Part shown: positions 26,625 through 34,380 of the stretch, one piece after another
Layout: every line of letters begins with the position of its first letter
How positions within the stretch are numbered: the stretch's first letter is position 1
NCBI GenBank assembly: GCA_963826505.1
Contig: CAWGXG010000007.1
Location: forward strand, 744,001-808,000
From: CAWGXG01 sp963826505
Lineage (GTDB): Bacteria > Chloroflexota > Anaerolineae > Aggregatilineales > Aggregatilineaceae
Length of the DNA stretch: 64,000 nt
Direction of reading: 5' to 3'
The notes under the pieces: model-generated
What the model saw: the letters and a program-made list of their open reading frames with translations, nothing else
Told to the model about the DNA's origin: nothing
Database searches by the model: none
Translations under genes and position numbers: made by a program

Positions 26625-29600
26625 TCAGAGGCGCAGACGGCGCAGCCGTTCCAATTGGGCGTTGATGCTGTCGTCGTGAGGGAAGATCTCTAACGCGTGG
26701 GTGTAGAGTTCCAGCGCGCGGTCAATTTGCCCGGCCGTTTCAGCCTGATCCGCCGCGCTGGACACCAACTCGATCCCACGCAGCGGCACGCCGCCCTTGA
26801 CCAGATGATAGGCGATCCGCAGCACGCTGCGATCGGACGCGTCTTGCGCGCGCAGCGTTTCGGCGGCGGCGCGGTGGAGCTTTTGCCGCTGCAAGCGGTT
26901 GAGCGTGTCGTATACCGTCGCCTGGGCCAGCCCGTGCCTGAAGCGGTACGTGCTATCTGGCAGCGGCTCGATAATCTGCCGGAAGATCAACTCGCCTAAC
27001 AGCGTTTCGAGCCGGATCGCGTTTGCGCCCTCGGCCAGCGCGATCACCGTTTCGGCGGTGAAGCCATCGCCCAACACGGCGGCGGCTTGCAGCAGATCGC
27101 GCGCTTCGGGCGACAGCCGGTCAATCTCACTCAGGATCAGCTCGCGCACGTTTTCTGGCAGCGGTTCGCTGGTGATGTCGCCGCACAGCGCGGCCTGCTC
27201 GTCTTTGATCGCAATCCGATCTGTCTGCTGAAGCAGGCGCACCAGCGACTCGATGAACAGCGGTCGCCCGTTGGTGCGTTCCCACAACAGGCGGCGCAGC
27301 TCTGGCTCCAGATCGCTGACCTCCAGGATGCGCGCCGCCAGTTCGGCGGTTTCGCCTTCGTCCAGATGACTCACGGTCACTTTGCGGCGGATGCCGAACT
27401 CGAGATCGTCCTCCAGTTCGTACGCCACCAGAATCACGATCGGCGCGCGAGTGATCTCGGCTAATACCTGCTTGAGGATAGCGCGCGTGGCGGCATCGGC
27501 GCGGTGGGCGTCGTCCATGACCAGCAGGGCGGGTGTTTGCTCGGTGAAGACCTGCAAAAAACGGACGATGCTGTCCGGCTGGCTGACTTGTTTTTGCACC
27601 GATTGGTAAAACGAGCCCTGCGGAGCCGTCGGGTTGGCGGCAGCGGCCAACGCGGCCTGCAATTGATCGCGCGCGATGCCGTAAATTCCCGATTTGGTCA
27701 GATCGGTTTTGACCTGCGCAAGCTGGTAAATATCCGTCAGGGATGGGCGCGGTCCGGCGGCGGGGGCTGGCGGTGGCACGACGGCGCTGCTGCTGGCGGA
27801 CTGTGCAGCGGGCTCGTCTTCCTCAAGCGATTGGCAGGACCCGAAAATCAACAGGCTGAGCACGGTTTCCAGGCCGGGCAGGTCCATTTCGTTGAGCCGG
27901 ACGTGCAGCAGACGGCGCTGACCGGGCTCGCTCTTGGCCTGATCGAGCTGGAGCAGTTGGGAGACTATCGCCGCCCACACGCTTTGATCCTGGCTGTGAC
28001 TGAGCTGGCAGTTGGCCCACGCCACGCGGAATCCGGTCTGATCGGCCTGCCCCACAACCTGCTTAATCATGCGTGTTTTGCCCATGCCCGCGTCCCCCAC
28101 CAGCGCGAACGCCTGCGCGCGGCGCGGCCCTTTGGCTTGCTGCAAGGCGTACGTCAGGCTCAGTAGTTGCAGATCGCGTCCCACAAACGGCGTGTTGGAG
28201 GTAGGCGATCGCTGGACGGGCGAGAGCGTGCTCGCCTTGACGAGATAGGCTTGCACCGGCTGGGATTTGCCCTTCAACTGCATGGGCGGCAGGGCCTCGG
28301 TGTCGAAATGGGGGTTCACGCGTTCCCGCACGCGCGCGCTCACCAGAATCTGCCCCATCGTGCCTTTGCCCATCAGGCGCGCGGCTAGATTCACATCGTC
28401 GCCCATGACGGTGTATTCCCGGCGTGATTTCCAGCCCGCTTCTCCAGCGAACACCGGCCCGTGCGTGATCCCGATGCGCTGTGAGATAAAGGTATCGGAT
28501 CCTTTGGACAGATCGTCGGGCAGTTCTTCGCGCAGCCGCTGGTTGAAGCTCGCCAACTGGCGGTTCATTTCGAGCGCGGTGGCGACGGCGCGTTCCGGGT
28601 CGTCCACGTGAGCGACGGGCGCGCCAAACGTGATCAGCAGCTTCACGCCGCGCTGGTACGGATCGCTGCGATTGAGCGCGCCGCCGTTGTTGGCGATGGT
28701 GCGCTGCATCAGGTTGTAATAACGGTTGAGCAGCGAGGTGATCAGCGGCAGTTGATCCACACCCCAGGCATCCAGCAGATCGGCGAAACCGGAGAAATAC
28801 ATGAAGATCACCGTCGCCTGCCGGTTTTCCGCTTCGATGCGATCGCCCTTGAACGCGAGCCGGTCCACAACATCGCGCGCCACGAAGCGAGTCACCCCAT
28901 CCAGGCGATCCAACTGGCGCGTCAGGTCTTCGAGCAGGTTTTCCTGCTCGAAATCGAACAGGGCGGTCGATTGGGCGCGGCGGCGGCGCGGGATGACAAA
29001 TTCGTAATCGCTGAGCTGGTCGCCGAAGGTGTCGATCACGCGGAAGAAGCCATCGCCGATCGGCTCCGTCTCGAACAGCTCCGCGTGGGCGGTGCGCAGC
29101 TCGGCGGTGATGATCACGTCGTCGCGCTCGCCGGCGGCTTCGGCGGCCATGGCCTGCCCCGGCAAATCGCCCTGGATGATGTGATCGCGCTGGATGGTGT
29201 TGCCCACCACCGCCTCGAACAGGCTGCCCCGGCAGATGCCGATCGACATGCTCAGTTCCAGATGGTGCTCGCCGAAGGCTTCAGTCAGTTGGGGGTGCTG
29301 GATCGGCTGGAAGCGCGCCACCATCTCGCGCTGCATGCGCAGCCCGGTGCGGACCGCCAGCGGGGATTCATCTTCGCCGGACAGGGCGGGGAAGAACGTG
29401 AGCAGCGCATCCCCCGCGAACTTGAGAAGCTGCCCGTTCGACTTCGCCAGAATTTCAAGCATTTTGGCGAAGAAATCGTTGATGATGTCCGTCAGGATGT
29501 TGGGACCGTCGCGGCCTGCTTCGCGCTGCAATAGCTCCGACAGCGCCGTAAAACCGGACACGTCCGCAAACAAAAACGTGCCGGGCCGCAGCGCGCCGTA

Positions 29601-29795
29601 GTCTTCTACGTAGAACTGCTGGTTGTCGGCCACATATTGGGGCAGAAACGAAGATACAGCCTGGTGCAGGCTGTTCAGCCGCCGGATTGCGGCGGTCATC
29701 GCCTGCGGGTCGGGCAGCTCGTCGAGCATATCATCGGGGAGATAGCGTTTCAACCGCGTGAACAGGGTTGGATCAAGCGTCATACCGCCGCCCAT
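26625..29795 (-). CDS. Soluble-adenylyl-cyclase-like protein: two cyclase domains, NTPase, helical tail
   Basis: A 1056-residue chain. The first class-III cyclase homology domain (about residues 70-250) has both metal aspartates, D78 in FADVSGF and D129 in FAGDALL, but lacks the transition-state Asn/Arg. The second (about 325-500) has lost the aspartates (Y333; Val at the other site) but keeps GDDVNLAARL with N469 and R473. Together they could build one composite active site, as in mammalian C1/C2. An AAA/STAND-type NTPase follows (Walker A GDAGMGKTR, Walker B ALLVMDDAHRAD). A TPR-like helical tail ends the chain (ALELYTHALEIFPHD). Domain order equals animal soluble adenylyl cyclase. Alternative Met at 29783. 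Last gene of a six-gene operon. Cyclase activity is inferred. Confidence 0.85.
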   Translation of the reverse strand: MGGGMTLDPTLFTRLKRYLPDDMLDELPDPQAMTAAIRRLNSLHQAVSSFLPQYVADNQQFYVEDYGALRPGTFLFADVSGFTALSELLQREAGRDGPNILTDIINDFFAKMLEILAKSNGQLLKFAGDALLTFFPALSGEDESPLAVRTGLRMQREMVARFQPIQHPQLTEAFGEHHLELSMSIGICRGSLFEAVVGNTIQRDHIIQGDLPGQAMAAEAAGERDDVIITAELRTAHAELFETEPIGDGFFRVIDTFGDQLSDYEFVIPRRRRAQSTALFDFEQENLLEDLTRQLDRLDGVTRFVARDVVDRLAFKGDRIEAENRQATVIFMYFSGFADLLDAWGVDQLPLITSLLNRYYNLMQRTIANNGGALNRSDPYQRGVKLLITFGAPVAHVDDPERAVATALEMNRQLASFNQRLREELPDDLSKGSDTFISQRIGITHGPVFAGEAGWKSRREYTVMGDDVNLAARLMGKGTMGQILVSARVRERVNPHFDTEALPPMQLKGKSQPVQAYLVKASTLSPVQRSPTSNTPFVGRDLQLLSLTYALQQAKGPRRAQAFALVGDAGMGKTRMIKQVVGQADQTGFRVAWANCQLSHSQDQSVWAAIVSQLLQLDQAKSEPGQRRLLHVRLNEMDLPGLETVLSLLIFGSCQSLEEDEPAAQSASSSAVVPPPAPAAGPRPSLTDIYQLAQVKTDLTKSGIYGIARDQLQAALAAAANPTAPQGSFYQSVQKQVSQPDSIVRFLQVFTEQTPALLVMDDAHRADAATRAILKQVLAEITRAPIVILVAYELEDDLEFGIRRKVTVSHLDEGETAELAARILEVSDLEPELRRLLWERTNGRPLFIESLVRLLQQTDRIAIKDEQAALCGDITSEPLPENVRELILSEIDRLSPEARDLLQAAAVLGDGFTAETVIALAEGANAIRLETLLGELIFRQIIEPLPDSTYRFRHGLAQATVYDTLNRLQRQKLHRAAAETLRAQDASDRSVLRIAYHLVKGGVPLRGIELVSSAADQAETAGQIDRALELYTHALEIFPHDDSINAQLERLRRLRL

Positions 29796-29823
29796 CTGGT
29801 ACAGTCACTGTGTGAGGTCCGAG

Positions 29824-30255
29824 TTACCAGTCTGACATATTCGGCAAATCATGTCCAGGCGGCTGGGATGCGGGATCATGCGGGTCGTCGTCGTTGGCGT
29901 CCGGGTCCAGCCGGTCGGTGAGCAGCGCCCACACGTTCAAGCCCTGGCCACCGCTGCGCCCGCGCCGCCGCAGGTTGACCTTGTAGCGTTGGCGAGGCGC
30001 TTCGCCGCGCAGAATAAGCCAGCCCTGTCGGGTCAGTGCGTCCAGCGTCTCGGCCAGGTCTGACGGATCGTCGAGCCGCGCGGCCAGATCCGCGGAAGTG
30101 ATGCCCTCGACCGCCGCCTGAGAATCGCGCAGCACGGCGAACATCACGCGCCGCTGCGCGGCGGGCAAATCGGCAATGTCCAGCGTCGTCATACCGGACG
30201 GACGATCGTCGTCGTCGCCGAGTTGGTCCCGCAGCTGGTCATAAATGCCCGCCAT
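29824..30255 (-). CDS. Winged-helix protein sharing a module with its operon neighbour
   Basis: The 143-residue protein has an acidic N-terminus, then LPAAQR (30-35) opening a winged helix-turn-helix (ITSADLAARLDDPSDLAETLDALTRQGWLILRG, then RQRYKVNLRR), a Gly/Arg stretch and VWALL (108-112), and an acidic disordered tail. The same order and spacing occurs at residues 45-125 of the protein encoded at 31694. No further domain is present. It lies 28 nt before the cyclase-like gene. DNA binding is possible but not shown; a protein-interaction role is equally likely. Confidence 0.7.
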   Translation of the reverse strand: MAGIYDQLRDQLGDDDDRPSGMTTLDIADLPAAQRRVMFAVLRDSQAAVEGITSADLAARLDDPSDLAETLDALTRQGWLILRGEAPRQRYKVNLRRRGRSGGQGLNVWALLTDRLDPDANDDDPHDPASQPPGHDLPNMSDW

Positions 30256-30279
30256 GGCCTCTCTCCTCTGCGCGCGGCC

Positions 30280-30498
30280 TTAATAGAGTTCGGGGATTTC
30301 GATCGGTTGTGGATGAGGACGGCAGATGCCGCACCAGATCGCGTCCGCCACCACGAGCGCTTTTGGCATTTGATTGGCCCCGACGTACACCGTCAAGAAC
30401 ACGGGCATTTTGGAAGCATGGTCTTTGCACACGAAACGTCCGCAAAATCGGCAGGATGCCTGCGCATCCTCGCCACATTCCCAACACTTAGCCCCCAT
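30280..30498 (-). CDS. B-box-like zinc-binding small protein
   Basis: The 72-residue protein from ATG 30498 follows AAGAGAGCATCCGT. Zinc ligands are C5, C8, C16, C19, C24 and H27 (CxxCx7CxxCx4CxxH), a B-box-type pattern, with an additional CxxC..H near the C-terminus (WCGICRPHP). The middle (FLTVYVGANQMPKALVVAD) is beta-like. It sits 16 nt after the GAF gene and 24 nt before the winged-helix gene. The role is unknown; protein-protein contact is likely. Confidence 0.7.
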   Translation of the reverse strand: MGAKCWECGEDAQASCRFCGRFVCKDHASKMPVFLTVYVGANQMPKALVVADAIWCGICRPHPQPIEIPELY

Positions 30499-30514
30499 AC
30501 GGATGCTCTCTTTT

Positions 30515-31639
30515 CTACGCGTGCGGCTCGGAATCCGGTGTGTGTGGCGCTTGGCCGGGCGTATCACCGGTGAGCCCTGAGCCGTCTAGCTCAGCCCCGC
30601 CACGCCCACTTCTAGTATAAAGCCGATTGCGCATTTTCGCCGCGTGGGCCTGCAGCGTCTGGAAATAGTCCGAGCCGGTGATCTCGTCGACCTGCTCGTC
30701 GATTTGCGACTTGTCGATCTCGACGCGCAGCTCCCGAATCTGGGCTTTGAGGGCGTCCTCGCGCTGGCGGACCTGGATCGCGTTGTCGATGGCGATCGAG
30801 GCCTGGGCGGCGAGCTTTTCAAGCTGGCGGCGCTCGCTTTCGGTGAAGCGCCCCGGCTCGCGATGGACCAGCGTCAGCGCGCCGATCAGGCGCGGCCCGA
30901 TCAACAGCGGAATCCCCAGAAACGAGTTGATGATCACCTTCGTTGTCTTTTGCAGGAATTCCCCCGCCGCCGACTCGTAGCCGAGCGTGCGCTTGACGTC
31001 TTCTTCATCGCCGGAGAGCGTCGAAACCAGCACCGAGGCTTTGTTCGAGGCGATCGTCCCGGTCGGCCCGCGCCCGACGCGGTATTCGCGCCCGGTGGTG
31101 TTGTTGAATTCTTCCTGGCCCACCCACCCTTCGACGACCAGTTTGTCCGCGCGCAGTACGCTGATTTCGGCGGCGTCGAATTCCACCACCTGCTTGACGG
31201 CGTCCAACACGGCCTCGACTGTTTGCTCGAAATCCACTTTGGCCGTGATGGTCTGGCTCATCGCGTAGATCGAGTTGAATTCGATCATGCGCTGGCGAAA
31301 CGCGCCGACGCTCTGCGCCACGCCCACCGCCACCTGGGTGATCTCGGTCGGGCCGTCCAATGACGTCAGCGCCCGGACTTGCGCGTCGAGTGTATCGGCT
31401 TGCTCGGCTTCGGCAGCCGTCTGGATCGCGCTCACGGTGCGCGCCAGATCGCGCAGCGGGCGCTGCAACTGCCCGGCCAGGACCATCGCCAGACCGCCTG
31501 CCGTCACCGCCAGCACCACCACGCCGATCACGACCGGCCCCACTGCACCGGAGAGAATCGCCACAACCACCAGTGGGATCACGCCCGCCAGCAGCAGGGC
31601 TCCGAAAAATAACGCAGGTAATGACATCTGTTTAGGCAT
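30515..31639 (-). CDS. Membrane-anchored GAF-domain sensor-like protein
   Basis: Two close membrane segments (about residues 6-55) are followed by a HAMP-like helix (LQRPLRDLARTVSAIQ), a coiled linker, and a GAF domain (about 145-285: DFEQTVEAVLDAVKQVVEFDAAEISVL ... FLGIPLLIGPRLIGALTLVHREPGRFTESE). A coiled coil follows with the motif EIDKSQIDEQVDEITGSDYFQ. No kinase, cyclase or methyl-accepting output domain is present, so it should signal through a partner. ATG 31639 is chosen for GGGAG upstream. Third gene of the operon. Confidence 0.78.
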   Translation of the reverse strand: MPKQMSLPALFFGALLLAGVIPLVVVAILSGAVGPVVIGVVVLAVTAGGLAMVLAGQLQRPLRDLARTVSAIQTAAEAEQADTLDAQVRALTSLDGPTEITQVAVGVAQSVGAFRQRMIEFNSIYAMSQTITAKVDFEQTVEAVLDAVKQVVEFDAAEISVLRADKLVVEGWVGQEEFNNTTGREYRVGRGPTGTIASNKASVLVSTLSGDEEDVKRTLGYESAAGEFLQKTTKVIINSFLGIPLLIGPRLIGALTLVHREPGRFTESERRQLEKLAAQASIAIDNAIQVRQREDALKAQIRELRVEIDKSQIDEQVDEITGSDYFQTLQAHAAKMRNRLYTRSGRGGAELDGSGLTGDTPGQAPHTPDSEPHA

Positions 31640-31693
31640 GGGAACTCCCACCCCTCGTGATAGATTTCGGAATCAGGATCCGGACGCTAGTCA

Positions 31694-33448
31694 TCACACC
31701 ACCATCACTTGATGGTTGACTTCCAACGCCATCACATCTAAGCCCAGCTCAGTCTTGATCTGTTCCACAAACGCGAGCACCGCGCCCAGGTGCTGGTCCA
31801 TGCCGGACTTGGTAGCATACGTCTGGACGAGCTGCATATGCTGTCCGGCGGCGGATTGTTCACCGCTGACCAGCGTAGGAGCCGGGGCGCTGCCAAACGA
31901 CGTCTCCAGAAAGGCCCGCGTGCGTTGTACAACGGGCATCAAGTCGGCCTCGGGATCGGACTCCAGCTTTTCGGGGAGGTAGATCCCGATCTGGTTGGTG
32001 CGGCCCACGCGCCTGGCCAGATGCGCGGCGGGGTCGCTCAGCGCGTCGGGCAGGCGGTCTATGGTGCGCTGCGCCAGCGGTTCGAGCGACGCCTGCCAGG
32101 GAATGTCAAAGTCGGCCATGACGACCGGTGACGTCACGAGCCCGTTGGCGCTGCGGTTGCATACCACCGACAAACTCGTCTGTTCCGGGCGAATCACCGT
32201 TTTGAGCCGGGTGCGAAGCTGCTTGAGCTGTTCCCACGACACCGCGTCCGGCGGTGTGACGATCACCACCTGGTCGGCGCGCTCAAGCAAATACACGACT
32301 GGCTCGTCCAACGCGCCTGACACGCCGATCACGATGTTGGCGTAGTTATTCATCAGGCGATCCATGAGCAGCGTGACGCGCACTGTCGCGGGCGCGCCGG
32401 ACAGCCCATGCGGGACGAAGATGTCATAACCACCGGGATGCACGTAGACTTCTGTCTCGGGCGGAAATCCGAACTGAGGGGGCAGAGCCTGCGGGGCCGG
32501 ATGCTCGGTGTAGACCGTTCCCTGCTGAGTGGCCCGTGCCAGACTCATCGCCAGAGCCGTGCCGATCGTGGTGCCGCCCGCGCCCGTAGCAGTGCCAAAT
32601 ACGAGACAGATCGTGTTGCGCTTTTCGACGCGTGGCGACTGTGGCAGCGCTTCGGTCGCCAGCAGACGCTGGGCGAGTAATTGCACCAGCTCAACGGCGA
32701 CGCTGGGGTAGTCCTTGAGCAGGTCCAGCATATCCTGGCGCTTCATCACCAGCACTTCGACTTCGCTCAGGGCGGTGGCGGTCGAGCTGGCCGCGGCGTT
32801 TTGCTCGAACAGCAGGCCATATTCGCCCAACAGATCGCCCTGCTTCAGGTACGTCAGGATTTGCGTCTCGCGTGAGCCGGGTTTCAGGCGCGTGATGCCG
32901 ATGATCCCACTCTTGATGAAATAGACTCCCTCACCGATCGCACCCTGCCAAACGATGACCTCGTTGCGGCGAAACCGGCGCGTATCCAGCCGATTGGAAA
33001 TCTCATGCAGGTCGTCTTCGGTCAGGCCGCGAAACAGGGCCACCTGCCGCAGGAACACGTTGTTGTCCAGGTCGACGCGTTCCCAGATGCTGGCCGGAAG
33101 CCCGCGCCCGGCGCGGCTGACTTTGCCCGCGAACACCACGCGAAAGTAGATTTCGCCGTCGATCAGGGCTTCCTGGATGTGACGCGCTTCTTTCAACGCG
33201 GTGATGACGTCCGTCAGGTGCGCAGAGTTGACCCCCAACCCTTCGAGCAGTTCGTCAAAGCGCGCTTGTTTGCGCCGGGATAACCAGTTGATCAGATCAC
33301 GTTGTGCAGGAGGCAGGCCCAACAAGTCCAGCGGATTGAGTCCGCCGCTGCTTTCTTTCTCCATGGGAGCCGGAGCAGCGCGGCGCTCACCGCGCTTGAC
33401 CGACGGGAGAAACTGGCTCAGCAGATCGTCCTTGTCACTGCCGCTCAT
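31694..33448 (-). CDS. Winged-helix / cNMP-binding-fold / degenerate ParA-CpaE-like protein
   Basis: 584 residues. About 45-125: winged helix with LPPAQR and SIWERV flanks. About 130-265: cNMP-binding fold (VALFRGLTEDDLHEISNRL, GEGVYFIKSGIIGI, GEYGLLFEQ), but the cassette Arg is replaced by Ser (SSTATAL), so cAMP binding is doubtful. About 280-470: MinD/ParA-like fold whose P-loop reads GTATGAGGTTIG, lacking the catalytic Lys, like TadZ/CpaE pseudo-ATPases; ADQVVIVTPPDAVSWEQLKQL is typical of the fold. A C-terminal helical part ends at 584. It likely docks on the MinD-like protein from the preceding gene (29-nt gap). Confidence 0.75.
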   Translation of the reverse strand: MSGSDKDDLLSQFLPSVKRGERRAAPAPMEKESSGGLNPLDLLGLPPAQRDLINWLSRRKQARFDELLEGLGVNSAHLTDVITALKEARHIQEALIDGEIYFRVVFAGKVSRAGRGLPASIWERVDLDNNVFLRQVALFRGLTEDDLHEISNRLDTRRFRRNEVIVWQGAIGEGVYFIKSGIIGITRLKPGSRETQILTYLKQGDLLGEYGLLFEQNAAASSTATALSEVEVLVMKRQDMLDLLKDYPSVAVELVQLLAQRLLATEALPQSPRVEKRNTICLVFGTATGAGGTTIGTALAMSLARATQQGTVYTEHPAPQALPPQFGFPPETEVYVHPGGYDIFVPHGLSGAPATVRVTLLMDRLMNNYANIVIGVSGALDEPVVYLLERADQVVIVTPPDAVSWEQLKQLRTRLKTVIRPEQTSLSVVCNRSANGLVTSPVVMADFDIPWQASLEPLAQRTIDRLPDALSDPAAHLARRVGRTNQIGIYLPEKLESDPEADLMPVVQRTRAFLETSFGSAPAPTLVSGEQSAAGQHMQLVQTYATKSGMDQHLGAVLAFVEQIKTELGLDVMALEVNHQVMVV

Positions 33449-33477
33449 GGAAGATTCGCCCCATCTCTCAAGAGAAA

Positions 33478-34254
33478 TTAAGTCGTAAGCAGGTCTTCAA
33501 CGATCGAGTTCAATCCTTGTGACCACGGATGATCGGGATAGAGCGCTGAGAAGATGTTGTTGCTGGCATTGAGCGCCACGTCTTCCGAGAGCGGCAGCAC
33601 GCCCGCCACCGGAACCTGATACGTGGCCGCAATGTCTTCTTTGACCTTGGCGAAATCGTAGCGAGTCAGTGCCTTGTTGACGACCAACCGCAGGTGCGGC
33701 ACTTCGAGCCGCCGCGCGACGTCAACCGTGACGGCGGTCCCCTGGAAGTCTTGCTGATCGGGCCGCAGGATGATCACCAGCGCGTTGGAGATCGCGATCG
33801 AGAGCAGCGTTTCTTCGTTGAGGCCGGGGTGCGTATCGATGAACAGGTAATCGAGCTGCAGGCTTTCCTGCAAGGAGTGGAACCCCTCGTTCAGCAGGCC
33901 GACATCGTAGCCTTCGCGCAGGATGCGCGCGATCTCGCCGGTGCGGATGCTGGCCGGGACCAGCCAGATTTTCAGCCCGTGCAGGAACTCGCGTTCCGGG
34001 TCGTTACCGGCGGTTTCGCTCAGATCGTAAGCGGCGTCCTCGATCGGCGATTTGCCCCACAGGTAGTCGTTCAGCGCGATCTTGATGCGGGTTTCGTCGT
34101 ACCCGAACAACACATGAATGCCCGGCGAGTTGATGTCGGTGTCCACAATCGCGACGCGGTGGCCGCGCATGGCAAACTGTGTGGCAAGATTCGCGGTCAC
34201 ATTGGATTTGCCCGTGCCTCCGCGAAATGAATGGATCGAAATAATCTCTCCCAT
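33478..34254 (-). CDS. MinD/ParA-family ATPase
   Basis: About 258 residues from ATG 34254; a second ATG at 34260 lies too close to GGAG. The deviant Walker A is FRGGTGKSN, with Arg (R11) where the signature Lys usually stands. Switch I is VDTDINSPGIHVLFG and switch II is FIDTHPGLNEE. The family comprises membrane- or DNA-associated positioning ATPases. No MinC or MinE and no C-terminal amphipathic MinD helix are obvious. As first gene of the operon it could be the mobile core of the module. Confidence 0.82.
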   Translation of the reverse strand: MGEIISIHSFRGGTGKSNVTANLATQFAMRGHRVAIVDTDINSPGIHVLFGYDETRIKIALNDYLWGKSPIEDAAYDLSETAGNDPEREFLHGLKIWLVPASIRTGEIARILREGYDVGLLNEGFHSLQESLQLDYLFIDTHPGLNEETLLSIAISNALVIILRPDQQDFQGTAVTVDVARRLEVPHLRLVVNKALTRYDFAKVKEDIAATYQVPVAGVLPLSEDVALNASNNIFSALYPDHPWSQGLNSIVEDLLTT

Positions 34255-34338
34255 GCACATTGCTCCTTAGCTACAGCTTAACGGCTGCTCAAATGTGGTG
34301 ATCGCGTGCTGCGCGCAAATCGCGACACTCGTTCCGTA

Positions 34339-34367
34339 ATACTACTTGGCAAGCGCGATTCGGCCAA
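34339..34367 (-). promoter_or_regulatory. Candidate promoter for the six-gene signalling operon
   Basis: On the minus strand TTGGCC and TAGTAT are spaced by 17 nt, each 4 of 6 to consensus. The site lies in the 126-nt gap between the E2 gene and the MinD-like gene. It supports independent transcription of the operon, but the match is modest. Confidence 0.35.
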
Positions 34368-34380
34368 ATGGGTAGAAATG

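Noticed and set aside
28380..29600. Two independent active cyclase sites in the 1056-residue protein
   Set aside because: Each domain lacks half of the catalytic residues, so at most one composite site is possible.
26625..29795. LuxR/MalT-type STAND transcription activator
   Set aside because: The NTPase and helical tail are compatible, but there is no C-terminal helix-turn-helix and two cyclase-type domains occupy the N-terminus.
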